Of a stretch of 64,000 nucleotides of DNA, positions 1-9,469 are shown piece after piece. Source of the DNA: Lujinxingia vulgaris (lineage in GTDB: Bacteria; Myxococcota_A; Bradymonadia; Bradymonadales; Bradymonadaceae); contig NZ_VOSM01000011.1 in assembly GCF_007997015.1 (NCBI RefSeq), forward strand, positions 62,001-126,000. Direction: 5' to 3'. Position 1 is the first letter of the stretch. Every line of letters starts with the position of its first letter. A program made the position numbers and the translations under genes. Below the pieces are notes generated by a model. The model had not been told where the DNA came from and did no database searches. It was given only the letters and a program-made list of their open reading frames with translations.

Positions 1-662
1 CGAAGTACCTTGGGGATGGGGCGATAGGCCGAGGGCGGCGGGAAATAGGTCTCGGCCAGACGAGCGTCGCCGGTACATTCTTCAGGCCAGTTAAACTCGT
101 CAAAGGTGCAGCGCAGCTCAGAAAGAGGCGGGTTGAGAAGATCCTGATAGTCGTCCGGGTTGGTCGTGCACTCCACCGCGGTGGCGATGGAGTCAAGAAT
201 GGGCGACATATCATTTAAGTTGAGGCTTCCGTCCTCATTCAGCCCGTAATAGCAGGTGTTGTCAGCGCCCGGGATGGGCTGCGGGGTCGATTGCAGATAT
301 CCCGGCTCAGCGACCGGCTCGCGCCCCCTGTCGACGGTGTCATCGACAAAGTGGGTGGTCGTCACCCCGATATGGAAGTCGAGGTTAACCTCGCCGAGGA
401 TCTGGACAAAGTCGGCAAAGCCCTCGCGCAAGAGCTTTTGCTCCTGACACATCGAGCCGGAGTTATCGATCATCCAGAGGATGTCGGCCTTGGCTGTGCC
501 GTTGGCCGTCTGGGGTTGAATAAACTCAATGGCGCTGGTCGAGCGCGTCAGCTGAACCGGGTATTCGTTGCAGGCGGTGATGCCGGCGACGGTGCATAGC
601 CCCAGGGTCGCGGTCAACAGGCGCGATGCGCCGGGCACATTCCATCCCATATCTGGCCTCAT
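1..662 (-). CDS. vWA-domain lipoprotein (3' end outside the window)
   Basis: The reading frame is open from the ATG at 660-662 to the window edge (220 codons), so the C-terminus is missing. The N-terminus is a lipoprotein signal peptide ending in a lipobox ITAC with Cys31. About 30 residues later comes the von Willebrand A metal-site motif DNSGSM (D66, S68, S70) after the hydrophobic strand ADILWMI. The rest is Cys-containing and loop-rich, as in the long vWA lipoproteins of myxobacteria-like bacteria. A second in-frame ATG at 650 would also leave a signal peptide. The protein is probably anchored in the outer membrane and binds a divalent metal and a ligand there. The ligand is unknown. Confidence 0.8.
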   Translation of the reverse strand, partial: MRPDMGWNVPGASRLLTATLGLCTVAGITACNEYPVQLTRSTSAIEFIQPQTANGTAKADILWMIDNSGSMCQEQKLLREGFADFVQILGEVNLDFHIGVTTTHFVDDTVDRGREPVAEPGYLQSTPQPIPGADNTCYYGLNEDGSLNLNDMSPILDSIATAVECTTNPDDYQDLLNPPLSELRCTFDEFNWPEECTGDARLAETYFPPPSAYRPIPKVL

Positions 663-1007
663 GTCGTTTCAGAAGAGCGCTGATGATGCAGCGGGTTGAG
701 GAGCTTCTGGTTGTGCGCAAGGCTAGCGGAGACACCCGGCGGTGTCTACAGCCTCTGCCCCCCTTTCGGGGCGCGTGTGGCCTGAACGCGCCGATTTCTC
801 GCGCGCCGGCGGCAGCTGCGGCCCTTGTAATAAAGCGTAACCCCTTGTGCGGTCTGACTTCGCGGCGTTGTGCGCAGCGCAAGAACGCAACGCGGCGGCC
901 GCCCTCCCGACCCGCTTAAGCGGGATGATGGGGGAGGGGGCCGCCGTCGTCGTTGCCCTGGCGCGCGCTGTTCTTCTGAAAACATCAGGAGCAGGCGCGC
1001 TCAACCC
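663..1007. other. Intergenic, with a long G+C-rich stem-loop
   Basis: No gene is seen. A long imperfect inverted repeat spans about 893-946: a GGCGGCC/CCCTCCC arm against its complement, enclosing the palindrome CCGCTTAAGCGG at 912-923. It lies downstream of rpsR on the minus strand and could end that transcript, but no T-run follows it on that strand. Confidence 0.4.
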
Positions 1008-1250
1008 TTACGACTTGTGCGTGGTGTAGGGCAGCAGCGCGATCTGGCGAGCGCGCAGGATGGCGCGGCGCAGGCGGCGCTGGTTCACGGCGTTCACGCC
1101 GGTGATGCGACGCGGCAGAATCTTGCCGGTGGTCGTCACAAAAAGCTTGAGCAGCTCGGCGTTCTTGTAGTCCAGACGCCAGGAGGGGTTCTGCTCAAAG
1201 GGGTCGATCTTGCGACGGCGGCGCCAGTTGATCTTTCCGTACTTGGACAT
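1008..1250 (-). CDS. rpsR: 30S ribosomal protein S18
   Basis: The 80-residue protein carries the S18 core, including [23 protein letters not shown] and the C-terminal [11 protein letters not shown]18 binds 16S rRNA in the small-subunit platform next to S6. There are no cysteines, so it is the zinc-free form. The ATG has a good SD (GAGGA, about 8 nt upstream). It lies 42 nt after rpmG on the same strand, so the two are probably co-transcribed. The usual rpsF and rplI partners are not beside it, so this could be the genome's only S18 in a rearranged setting or a second copy. Confidence 0.95.
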   Translation of the reverse strand: MSKYGKINWRRRRKIDPFEQNPSWRLDYKNAELLKLFVTTTGKILPRRITGVNAVNQRRLRRAILRARQIALLPYTTHKS

Positions 1251-1292
1251 AAGGGGTTCCTCTTAAGGGTCAGCCGGGTGCGCCGGCCTACA

Positions 1293-1448
1293 TTATTTGA
1301 TCTTGGCTTCCACGAACTCGACGTACTTGCGGACCTTCGGATCAAACTTCTTGATGCGAAGCTTGTCGGGGGTGTTCCGCTTGTTTTTGGTCGTGGTGTA
1401 GAAGTAGCCGGTGCCGGCGGACGAAACGAGTCGGATTTTCTCTCGCAT
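1293..1448 (-). CDS. rpmG: 50S ribosomal protein L33
   Basis: This 51-residue protein reads [17 protein letters not shown] at its start and [14 protein letters not shown] at its end. It has the L33 pattern [20 protein letters not shown] in the middle. L33 lacks both CxxC pairs here, so it is the zinc-independent type. The ATG at 1446-1448 has an SD TGGAGAG 6 nt upstream. It heads a likely two-gene unit with rpsR. No clear Zur-like operator was found between 1449 and 1560. Confidence 0.95.
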   Translation of the reverse strand: MREKIRLVSSAGTGYFYTTTKNKRNTPDKLRIKKFDPKVRKYVEFVEAKIK

Positions 1449-1978
1449 GACAAACTCTCCAGAATATCGTGGCGCTCAAAAGCGCGAAGGCTTCACAGGC
1501 CTGAAGTCGGCGTCGCAAAATTTTGACCCAGCAGGTGGGCGGAGGACTACATAACGGGCCTTGGAGAAAAAAACAAGCCGGGTAACGACGAAAGCGCGCG
1601 CGGGCGCCTGCGAGCCCTCATCGAAGCGCTGTGGCGAGGGCGAGGGGTTGGAGGAGAAGAGAGCGTTGCTCGGAGGTGAGACGGCGAGTTCGGCGCGAAT
1701 TCAGGGGGGGATCGGCACGTGCCTCTGCGGGCGATGAGGCGATGTGTGGCCTCGCTATGGAAGATTCGCCCTGCTGATCGCGGCCGATCGGCGCCGATCG
1801 CACCACGGGCGGCGGCGATCCCCTGAAGCCGGAGGCGCTGGTTTGCAGGCCGGGCGTCTTGAGCCTTGAGGGCCAGCCCTTCAGCGGGCGCGCTTGCGCT
1901 CGCGGGCGCGCAGGTGCTAATTCGCACTCGCCGCGTTTGCGGGCATCGATAGAAGAAAACAGGGCGATCTGGACTGGT
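1449..1978. other. Divergent intergenic region, rpmG / beta-propeller lipoprotein
   Basis: No convincing gene is present. The plus-strand frame is open upstream of 1979, but the predicted peptide there is low-complexity and lies before the signal peptide. A perfect 16-bp palindrome, CGATCGGCGCCGATCG, lies at 1785-1800. It could bind a regulator or simply reflect the G+C-rich composition. No strong promoter stood out. Confidence 0.35.
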
Positions 1979-3271
1979 ATGAATGACCGAATGAAGGTGC
2001 GGCTGCTGATCGCGGCCGCCGGCTGCGCGCTGGGAATGACAGGATGTGGGGAGCCCTACGAAGAGCCCCTGCCGCCTCGCGACGCGCTCTATTACCCGAT
2101 CGGGCTGGAGATGCACCCGGCGGGGCGCTTTTTGTATGTGACCAACAGCAACTTCGATTTGAAGTTTAACGAGGAGATGGGGGGCACGGTCTCGGTGATC
2201 GATACGACGACCAACACGATCCTGGCCGACGCCTCGCCATATGTTCCCTCCTTTGCCGGTCATATCGAGCTCAATGAAGACGGCACGCGCGCATATGTGA
2301 CCAGCCGTCAGGAGAGCGAGGTGACCGTGCTTGAGGTCGCCTCCGAGGGGCAGGCGCTCTTCTGCGAGGTCGACGGGGAGTCTCAGCGAGATACCCGCAG
2401 CTGCCTTGTGCGCCGGGTGCCCGATGTGCGCGACGGGGCGGAGATTCCCCTCGATCCCTTCGGCCTCTCGGTGGGCCGGGTAACCCGGGAGATCGCCGGC
2501 GAGGAGGTGGACTTTGATCTGGTGCACCTCTCGCACCTTCAGGGTAATCAGGTGACCTCGCTGAGTTTCCCCGATGGGGAGATCGCGGGGGCGTCGATGC
2601 GCAGCGCCGCGCTGCTTGAGGGCGGCAACCAGACGCGCATTCGCCCCGGCACCCAGGATGTGTACGTGGCGGGTCGCTTCACCAATGTGGTGGCGATCTT
2701 CCAGCCTTACGTCAACGAAGAGGGCACGGTGGAGGCCATCGTGCGCCGCGGCACCGTGGAGCTCTCTCGCGCGGTGACGCAGGTCGATGCGCGCGGGCTA
2801 GCGTTTAATGCTGCCGGCGATCGCCTCTATGTGGCCGCGCGCCGCCCCGGCGCGCTCTTTGTGGTCGGCATCGATGAGAGCGAGGGGCTTCGTCACGAGA
2901 TCATCAACACCATTCCGCTGGAGCCCGGGGCTTCCGGAGTGGTCGTGCATCAGGGCGCCGACGGGGTGGAGCGGGTCTATGTCCCCTCGTATCGAAACGG
3001 CATCATTCAGGTCGTCGATCCGCAGCTTGGCGCGGTGGTCGATATCATTGAGGTCGGTCGCAGCCCTTACGATATGGTGATCGATCCGGCCCCGGTCCAT
3101 TGCGGCGCTCCCGGGGAGCGTTGCCAGGCCTACGTCTCGCTCTTTGACCAGCGTGGAGACGTGGCCGGCGCACGCTGCAAAGACGACGAGAAGAGCTGCG
3201 GGACGATCGCGATTATCGATCTCGATCCGGCCAGTGAGACCTTTCATCAGGTCATCGAACATATTCAATAA
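1979..3271 (+). CDS. Beta-propeller (YVTN-like) lipoprotein
   Basis: The predicted protein is 430 aa. It starts MNDRMKVRLLIAAAGCALG and has a lipobox GMTGC, so it should be lipidated. The frame is open further upstream, but only ATG 1979 (or 1991) puts the signal peptide at the N-terminus. The body has repeated propeller-blade signatures such as RFLYVTNSNFD, TVSVIDTTTNTI, RLYVAARRPGALFVV and RVYVPSYRNGIIQVVD, as in YVTN/NHL-type 6-7-bladed propellers. A Cys-containing insert (residues about 120-145) and a Cys-rich stretch near the C-terminus may form disulfides. It is followed after 86 nt by a second propeller lipoprotein, so the two probably form one unit. The ligand is unknown. Confidence 0.82.
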   Translation: MNDRMKVRLLIAAAGCALGMTGCGEPYEEPLPPRDALYYPIGLEMHPAGRFLYVTNSNFDLKFNEEMGGTVSVIDTTTNTILADASPYVPSFAGHIELNEDGTRAYVTSRQESEVTVLEVASEGQALFCEVDGESQRDTRSCLVRRVPDVRDGAEIPLDPFGLSVGRVTREIAGEEVDFDLVHLSHLQGNQVTSLSFPDGEIAGASMRSAALLEGGNQTRIRPGTQDVYVAGRFTNVVAIFQPYVNEEGTVEAIVRRGTVELSRAVTQVDARGLAFNAAGDRLYVAARRPGALFVVGIDESEGLRHEIINTIPLEPGASGVVVHQGADGVERVYVPSYRNGIIQVVDPQLGAVVDIIEVGRSPYDMVIDPAPVHCGAPGERCQAYVSLFDQRGDVAGARCKDDEKSCGTIAIIDLDPASETFHQVIEHIQ

Positions 3272-3357
3272 CCCCACCTCCCCGCCAACTCGCCACCCCT
3301 TTACTCCGGGCGTGGCGCGGCGGGCCTGAGGGTGGGTAGCACACGATGTGAACGCGT

Positions 3358-5760
3358 ATGAGCAACGCCAGGACGATCGCGACTTTTTGCGGGTTGGGAC
3401 TTCTCACGCTGGCCACCGCCGGCTGCGAAGAGCAGGTGCGCCAGGCTCCCAGTGGGCTCAACGCCCCGGTGGCCATCGAGGCGGTGCGTGGCGAGGTGTG
3501 TCTGCCCGGGCTCGACTCCGAGGACTTCTCCATTGCGCCCGGGGCGCTGCCGCGCTGCGCCGATGTGGAGCGCCCCCGCGGTTTCGGGCTGGTGGTCAAC
3601 ACCGTCTCCGAGCGCCTGGGCGTGGTCGACCTGACGGCGTCGATCCCGCGTCTGGTCAACCTGGACACCCGCATCCCGGGCATCACCCAGATCAAGGTGG
3701 GACCGCGCCCCATTGATGTGGCGGCCAGCCCCGATGGCACCGCCGCGCTGGTGGCCAACCAGGGCGATAACACCCTGAGCGCCGTCGATCTCTGGACGAT
3801 GCGCACGCTCCCCGAAGCCGTGGAACTTCCCGGCTCGCCGGTGGCCATTGAGACATTTGAGAACGCGTCGAGTGCCGGGATCGCCGCATTGCTGGCCGCT
3901 CCCAACACCCTCTGGGTGGGACCCTCGCTGGGTTGCGAGCGGCCCGAGGGCAACATCGACCGCCGCGGCTACACCCCGGAGAACTGCACCTGGGCGGAGG
4001 GTGAGGCCGTGGAGCTTGCGCTCCCGGGTCAGCCCACCGATCTGGCGCTCGACGCCGAGGCCGGGATGGCCGCGATCGTCTACGGCGACCTCGCCGATCT
4101 CTCACTCGTCGCGCTCAGCGATGAGGCCCTTGGCGAGGCCACCTGCCTGGAGGGGGAGTCCGCCCCCTGTGAAGTCGCCCGCATCGACTGGGCTGGCGAG
4201 CGTGGCACCCTCTTTGGCGCCACCGAGGTCGCTTTTGATCCGAGCGGCGCGTTTATTTACGTGCTCGAGCAGGCCGAGAGCCAGGTCGTGGTCATCGACC
4301 GGGCGCGCGGCGAGCTCATTGATGCGCGTCTGGCCAGCGAGCCCACGACAGTGGGGGCGTCGGATATCCCGGGTATCGCGCTTGTGCGTCAGGCCCGCAC
4401 GATGGCGCCTGTGCTTGAGCGCCGCGTGTTGGTCGATGGCCCCACCGCGCTTGTGGTGCATCGCCACGGCCTGATGGTCGCCTCCGACAATGGCAGCCTC
4501 TACCGCGTGGATGTGCTCGACGTGGAGTGCGCCTTTGAGGCGCCCGAGGGTCTGCTCAGCGACGAGGCGTTTGCCTCCAACACCGAGCTCCGAGACGCCC
4601 ACCCGGAGGCTCGCTGCCTCACGCTTCCGGCCCTGCCTCTGGCCTCGCTCGAAGAGAGCATCGACACCTCTGACGAAGCCCTCCTTAATCGCCGTGTCAT
4701 TGAGGATGAGGATCGCACCCTGGCCATCACCCCGATCTTCGCGCTGCGGGATGCCGCCGCGGCCCAGGGGCGCCTGGTCGGCCGTGCCACCTGCGAGCAG
4801 CCCGATGAGCTTCGCCAGGCCATGAGCCAGGCCGCCGCCGGCACAGCTACCGCGCTGGGCTGCGGCTCCCCGCTCATCGATCAGCCCGTGGCCCCCGACG
4901 TCGACGAGGAGCTGCGCAACTTCATCGACGCTCCGCGCGCCGAGCTGATGCAGCTGGCCCGCGCCCAGCTTCAGGTCGAGGGCGACGAGGTTCAGGCCGA
5001 GATCAACCGCCAGGTCTATGACGTGCGCCTGCGCAACGAGAGCTGGACGCTCACCTTTGAGGGTGCGCTCCCCGGCGTGGGAAGCCAGGAGCGCGGCATT
5101 ATCGCCACCGAGGGCGCCGGCAAGTTTCTCTCCGGCGGCGTCGACTACTGCGCGGCCGGCGTGGAGGTGGGCGATCGCCTGCGCATCCTCTCCGAGCCGG
5201 CCGAGGGTGGGGGCTGCGCCGATTTCCAGGGCAGTGAGACCTTTTTGACCTACGAGATCACCGAGATCGGCGCGACAACGCTCACGATCAGCCCCATCGA
5301 CGAGGAGGGGTTTGCGGCGATGCTCCCCACCCGCGAGTGCTTTGATACGGGGCTTCGCTACGAGGTGCGTCCTCAGGAGCAGTGGATCGCCACGGGCACC
5401 CAGAGCGGGTTCGCCTCGGTGTGGGAGCGCGACGGTGAGTCCTGCGTGCTCAAAGAAGACGCGCTCAACGGCCGCATTCAGGGCCGCGTGGCCGCTGGCG
5501 AGGTCTGGGAAGGGCCGTATCTGGCGCTGCGCATCCGCGAGGGTGAGGTCGGCGCGCGCGAGGGCTTGAGCTACACCTTCCGCGTGGACCGGGCCTTTGC
5601 CGTCGACGGCGCCTCGCTGGGCACGGCGCTCCCCTCGGAGCTTGTGGTGATTGACGACATCGGCGCCGGCCGCCAGATCGCGCTCGTCGACGCCGGCACC
5701 AGTACCGTGTACATCGCGCCGCTCGACAACATCCTCACCGGCGGCGACTTCGTGCGCTGA
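3358..5760 (+). CDS. Large beta-propeller lipoprotein
   Basis: 800 aa. The N-terminus MSNARTIATFCGLGLLTLA leads to a lipobox ATAGC followed at once by Glu-Glu. Blade-like segments occur through the first half: GFGLVVNTVSERLGVVDL, PIDVAASPDGTAALVANQGD and GAFIYVLEQAESQVVVIDRA. The second half is less repetitive and has several Cys pairs (for example CFDTGLRYEV and WERDGESCVLKEDAL), so a further domain is likely. The family resembles lipoproteins with a cell-surface YVTN propeller. It lies 86 nt after a related lipoprotein gene and ends 6 nt before the convergent gene at 5767. Confidence 0.8.
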   Translation: MSNARTIATFCGLGLLTLATAGCEEQVRQAPSGLNAPVAIEAVRGEVCLPGLDSEDFSIAPGALPRCADVERPRGFGLVVNTVSERLGVVDLTASIPRLVNLDTRIPGITQIKVGPRPIDVAASPDGTAALVANQGDNTLSAVDLWTMRTLPEAVELPGSPVAIETFENASSAGIAALLAAPNTLWVGPSLGCERPEGNIDRRGYTPENCTWAEGEAVELALPGQPTDLALDAEAGMAAIVYGDLADLSLVALSDEALGEATCLEGESAPCEVARIDWAGERGTLFGATEVAFDPSGAFIYVLEQAESQVVVIDRARGELIDARLASEPTTVGASDIPGIALVRQARTMAPVLERRVLVDGPTALVVHRHGLMVASDNGSLYRVDVLDVECAFEAPEGLLSDEAFASNTELRDAHPEARCLTLPALPLASLEESIDTSDEALLNRRVIEDEDRTLAITPIFALRDAAAAQGRLVGRATCEQPDELRQAMSQAAAGTATALGCGSPLIDQPVAPDVDEELRNFIDAPRAELMQLARAQLQVEGDEVQAEINRQVYDVRLRNESWTLTFEGALPGVGSQERGIIATEGAGKFLSGGVDYCAAGVEVGDRLRILSEPAEGGGCADFQGSETFLTYEITEIGATTLTISPIDEEGFAAMLPTRECFDTGLRYEVRPQEQWIATGTQSGFASVWERDGESCVLKEDALNGRIQGRVAAGEVWEGPYLALRIREGEVGAREGLSYTFRVDRAFAVDGASLGTALPSELVVIDDIGAGRQIALVDAGTSTVYIAPLDNILTGGDFVR

Positions 5761-5766
5761 GGGCGC

Positions 5767-6705
5767 TCAGCGCTGCTCCTGCATCACCTGCAGGGCGGCG
5801 CGGGCGGCCAGCCGAACCTCGGTGGCCTCATCCTCAATGGCGACGCGCTGCAGGATGTTGCGCGCCTCATCGAGCTGCAGCTCACCCACGGTGATCGCCG
5901 CGGCGCGACGCACCTGAGGGTGAGGATCGTTGAGCGCCTCGATCAGCGCGCGGTAGCCGCGATCGTCATCCACAAACGAGAAGACGTCGACCAGGTAGAG
6001 GCGATCTTCGGGGGCGGTGGTGTGATCTTCGAGACGGTTGGCCAGCGTGTGCACCCGCTGCTCGTAGGTGTAGAGCAGCTCGCCGGCCTTCTCCTGGTTG
6101 CCCTGCTGGATGTGCAGCTCGGCAAGCTCCGTGAGCAAGAAGATATAGTCGGGCTGGGCCTTGAGCGCCTCTTCGTAGGTGGCGATGGCGTCTTCGGGGC
6201 GGTCGAGCTCGGCCATGGTGCGGGCCAGGACGAGCAGCACCTCGGGAAGATCGCTGACCCGCGCGCGAAGATCGTTGTAGAGATCCAGCGCGCGCTGGCG
6301 GCGGCCGGTCTCGCTGTAGATCTGCCCCAGCGCGATCGCCGCTGAGACGGTGTCGCCGGTGACGGGCTCCGACTCGGCGATCGCTTTGAATTGATCTTCG
6401 GCTTCAACCAGGCGGTTTTGCAAAAACGCCATCTTCGCCTGCATCAGCGCTTCCTGCTGCTCGGGCGTGCCGGGCGGAAGCGCTGCGGGGGCGCGTGTGG
6501 GGCTTTCTTCGCCGCTCTCCACCGCGTCTTCGGACGCCTCGGCGGCTTCGTCTGCGGCTGCGGCAGGCGGCGTTTTGGCGTCCGGTTTGGGGGCGCCGGG
6601 CACGGTCACCGGCGGGCTTTTGACGGGCTCGGAGGGCTCACACGCGCTGACGGCTGTGCAGAGCAGCAGCGCCAGCAGGGTGCGGGGGAGAGGTTGATGG
6701 CTCAT
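5767..6705 (-). CDS. TPR/HEAT-repeat lipoprotein
   Basis: 312 aa. The signal peptide MSHQPLPRTLLALLLCTAV ends in a lipobox VSAC followed by Glu. Next comes a Pro/Ala/Glu-rich linker (to about residue 85), then TPR-like helix pairs such as AIALGQIYSETGRRQRALDL and AIATYEEALKAQPDY. The C-terminus has HEAT-like repeats (DPHPQVRRAAAITVGEL, ATEVRLAARAALQVM). Upstream in-frame codons would precede the signal peptide and were not used. The start lies 1 nt beyond the stop of the histidine kinase, so the two genes are almost certainly co-transcribed and perhaps coupled in translation. A scaffold role near the envelope is inferred. Confidence 0.82.
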   Translation of the reverse strand: MSHQPLPRTLLALLLCTAVSACEPSEPVKSPPVTVPGAPKPDAKTPPAAAADEAAEASEDAVESGEESPTRAPAALPPGTPEQQEALMQAKMAFLQNRLVEAEDQFKAIAESEPVTGDTVSAAIALGQIYSETGRRQRALDLYNDLRARVSDLPEVLLVLARTMAELDRPEDAIATYEEALKAQPDYIFLLTELAELHIQQGNQEKAGELLYTYEQRVHTLANRLEDHTTAPEDRLYLVDVFSFVDDDRGYRALIEALNDPHPQVRRAAAITVGELQLDEARNILQRVAIEDEATEVRLAARAALQVMQEQR

Positions 6706-6706
6706 C

Positions 6707-8656
6707 TCAACTCGGCTCTTCCGGGGGATGGATCGGGGTGCGGATCTCAAAGGTCGTGCCCTGGCCGGGGCTGCTCTCAAAGGTGATGGTGCCGCCGTGG
6801 TCGGAGACGATCTTTTTGACCACGGCCAGGCCAAGGCCCGTGCCGTCTTGCTTGCCCTGGGTGACAAAGGACTCAAAGAGGTGGTCGCGGATCTCCGGCG
6901 GGATGCCCTGGCCGGTGTCGCTAAAGCGCCAGATCACCTGGTCGTCTTTGCGGTCCACCCCGATGGTGAAGCGGCCGCCCTCGGGCATGGCGTCGGCGGC
7001 GTTTCGGGCCAGGTTGAGAATGGCGCGCTTGACCTTGACCACGTCGATGCGCACCTCCCCGCGGTACTTCAGATCGATCTCCAGCTCGATGTTGCGATCG
7101 CGAAGTTCGGCGTCGAGCAGCTCGCGGGTCTCGTCCATAAAGGCGTTCACAAAGATCTTTCTGAGCAGCATCCGGGAGTCGCCGCGGGCAAACTTTAAGA
7201 GCTCGCGCGTCATCTGGTTGAGCTGCTGGATCTGATGTTTGACCCGGCCGGCGTACTCCTGGCGTTCTTCGGCCTCATCGGTGTCGGCCATCAGCTGCAC
7301 GTAGCCGCTGATCACCGAGAAGGGGGTCTTAAAGTCGTGGAGGATGCCTGAGATCATCTGCCCGATGCTCGCCAGGCGATGCTCTTTCTCCTGGGCCTCA
7401 CGGTGGCGACGTGACGCCACGGTGCCGGCGATCTGGGAGGCGATCAGCGTGATGATTTTGACGTCATCGTCGGTAAAGCCCAGGCACTCCTGCTGGGGTA
7501 AGATCAGGTTAAAGACCTCCAGCGCCCCGATGCAGACCTCATCGTCGAAGAGGGGCACGGCGATGATGTTCTCCACATTCAGCCCGCTGGCCTCGCTGGT
7601 GGGGCCGGGCAGGTGCTGGCAGGCCTGGCTGTGGCAGACAAAGGGCTGACCGCTGGCGATGACCGCCTGGCCGATGGTGTTCTCGTCGGTGACCGCGCGG
7701 GTGTAGAAGTCCCACTTTCGCGACTGATCTTCGCTGCGATCGATGAGCACGTGCACCCGGTGGTAGCCCTCCTCGCGCAGGGTGAGCGCACAGGCCTTAC
7801 CGTTGACCAGCTCCAGGGTCTCCTGGGTGATGGTCTGCACCAGGCTCTCCAGATCGCTGTGATGGCTGAGCTTGCTCTGGATGTTGTAGAGCAGATCGAG
7901 CTCGGCGAACTTATGCTCCAGGCGCTCCTTGGTGGTGAGGAGCTGGGCGTTTTTTTCGACGAGGGAGTGGTAGAGCTCGCTGTTCTCCAGCGCGATGGAG
8001 ATCTGGCCGCCGATAGCGCTTAAGAGGTTCTCATCGTCTTCGGAGAAGTTGCCGCCGGCGCTGTTGAGCACCTGGACCACGGCGATGATCTCTCCCTCCA
8101 TGTTGCGGATGGGCTGGCAGAGCATCGAGCGGGTCTGAAAGCCGGTGCGCGAGTCGACGTCGGAGTGAAAGCGGGGATCGTCGTAGGCGTCGCGGATGTT
8201 GATGCTCTGCCCGATCTGGGCCACCCAGCCGGCGATGCCCTGGCCGGGGTCGAGTACGATCTGGGTCTGGGAGCCCTGGGCGATCTTGCCGTAGAGCCGT
8301 CCGGTGCTCTGGTCGATGAGGTAGAGAGTGGAGCGCTCCGCACGCATCAGCTCGGTGAGCTGCTCCAGGGTGATCTCCAGAAACTCTTCGCGATCGAGGG
8401 TGGCGCCCAGCGAGCTGCTGATCTGCAAGAGTGAGCTGTAGCGGCGCTGCTGCTTCTGAAGCTGGCGGCGGAAGGCCAGCAAGAGCTCGATCTTCTCGCC
8501 CTCGCTGAGCAGGCGCAGACTCAGCTCGGTGAGCTGGCCGGGGTCGCGCAGGATCTCGGGGGCGTCGGGGGCCGCGGTGGGGATCGCAGCCAGCGCTCCG
8601 GTGATCTGGCGCACGCGCCGGGCGCGTTGCGGGGTCTTTAGCGACTTCTCAGACAT
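6707..8656 (-). CDS. GAF-GAF sensor histidine kinase
   Basis: 649 aa with no transmembrane segment seen. Two GAF domains occupy roughly residues 90-240 and 265-420, joined by a coiled-coil-like stretch (KNAQLLTTKERLEHKFAEL). A dimerisation/phosphoacceptor segment follows with H440 in ILHDFKTPF. The HATPase part has the N box NLARNAADAM (about 552), the G1 box DTGQGIP (about 580) and the G2 box GTGLGLAVV (about 606). All key residues are present. The ligand sensed by the GAF domains is unknown. No response regulator lies beside it, so the partner is elsewhere. The ATG at 8656 begins MSEKSLKTPQ; the upstream extension is low-complexity. Confidence 0.9.
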   Translation of the reverse strand: MSEKSLKTPQRARRVRQITGALAAIPTAAPDAPEILRDPGQLTELSLRLLSEGEKIELLLAFRRQLQKQQRRYSSLLQISSSLGATLDREEFLEITLEQLTELMRAERSTLYLIDQSTGRLYGKIAQGSQTQIVLDPGQGIAGWVAQIGQSINIRDAYDDPRFHSDVDSRTGFQTRSMLCQPIRNMEGEIIAVVQVLNSAGGNFSEDDENLLSAIGGQISIALENSELYHSLVEKNAQLLTTKERLEHKFAELDLLYNIQSKLSHHSDLESLVQTITQETLELVNGKACALTLREEGYHRVHVLIDRSEDQSRKWDFYTRAVTDENTIGQAVIASGQPFVCHSQACQHLPGPTSEASGLNVENIIAVPLFDDEVCIGALEVFNLILPQQECLGFTDDDVKIITLIASQIAGTVASRRHREAQEKEHRLASIGQMISGILHDFKTPFSVISGYVQLMADTDEAEERQEYAGRVKHQIQQLNQMTRELLKFARGDSRMLLRKIFVNAFMDETRELLDAELRDRNIELEIDLKYRGEVRIDVVKVKRAILNLARNAADAMPEGGRFTIGVDRKDDQVIWRFSDTGQGIPPEIRDHLFESFVTQGKQDGTGLGLAVVKKIVSDHGGTITFESSPGQGTTFEIRTPIHPPEEPS

Positions 8657-8840
8657 CGCGAGGGCCTGCACTACGTCAACAAGAGGCGGTGGACCCGGCG
8701 GCCAGCGTCGCGCGTCTGCGCGTGTGCCGGGGGAGCGCGGCCGATCGCCGCGCTGCGCACCCTGTAGCCTAACACAGCGCCGGCGCCGGCGCGAAGCACC
8801 GCGATCACCGGGCATCGCGTTGAGGGCCGCTCGCGGGCAT

Positions 8841-8875
8841 AAAAAAACCGCCGACCCTTGAAGGGGCGGCGGCTT
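8841..8875 (-). terminator. Rho-independent terminator of rpmB
   Basis: A strong G+C-rich hairpin (CCGCCG-CCCTT / AAGGGGCGGCGG) is followed on the minus strand by seven Ts. It starts about 45 nt after the rpmB stop codon. Confidence 0.85.
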
Positions 8876-8919
8876 TAAAAGCGCTTGAAGATCGCGAGAG
8901 GCTCGCGGCCGTCCAAGAC

Positions 8920-9162
8920 TCAGGCGGTCACGTCTTTAAGCGTGAGGCCTTCGGACTTCAGGAAGGGAAGCAGGCCCTTCTTGGTGACCGTGCGAAGCGC
9001 GCGGGCCGAGAGGCGCACGCGGACCCAGCGATCTTCTTCGGGGATGTAAATACGCTTCTGCTGCAGGTTGGGCAGCTGGCGCATCTTGGTCTTGTTGTTC
9101 GCGTGGGAGACGCGGTTACCGACGAGCGGCTTCTTGCCGGTCAGTTTGCATTTGCGAGCCAT
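8920..9162 (-). CDS. rpmB: 50S ribosomal protein L28
   Basis: 80 aa. The start [20 protein letters not shown] and the following [18 protein letters not shown] and [17 protein letters not shown] are diagnostic of L28, a late-assembly large-subunit protein. Only one Cys is present, so it is the zinc-free type. The SD AGGAG sits 6 nt before the ATG. The gene is alone on this strand and ends in its own terminator. Confidence 0.95.
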   Translation of the reverse strand: MARKCKLTGKKPLVGNRVSHANNKTKMRQLPNLQQKRIYIPEEDRWVRVRLSARALRTVTKKGLLPFLKSEGLTLKDVTA

Positions 9163-9469
9163 GAGGATCTCCTATGAATCAACGGTCTCAGCGACGTGGT
9201 GTCGTGACTACAACTTCATTGAGCGTTTGGCCGGGCGCGATAAAGAGGGCGCGCTTCGGAGGCGGGAGACTGGCAGCGCTTAAGGATGATGTCAAGTCGA
9301 TCGTCTGAAAAGCCCGATCGCCGCGTCGGAATAGGGCCTGTGATCGCCCTGGTTGACGCCCCGGTCATCCTTGAAAGGTTGGGGGGGCTCTTGTAGATTG
9401 CCGACGACCCAACCACGAGCAAGCCCACGCGAGGGAAGCTCGCGAAACATCGACCTCCGGAGGCAATCG
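9163..9469. other. Divergent intergenic region, rpmB / FHA gene
   Basis: No gene is seen. A perfect TTGACA hexamer lies on the minus strand at 9290-9295, upstream of rpmB, but the matching -10 at 16-18 nt is poor, so a promoter is only possible. Confidence 0.3.

Noticed and set aside
1859..1978. Extended N-terminus of the beta-propeller lipoprotein at 1979
   Set aside because: It would put 40 low-complexity residues before a clear signal peptide and lipobox.
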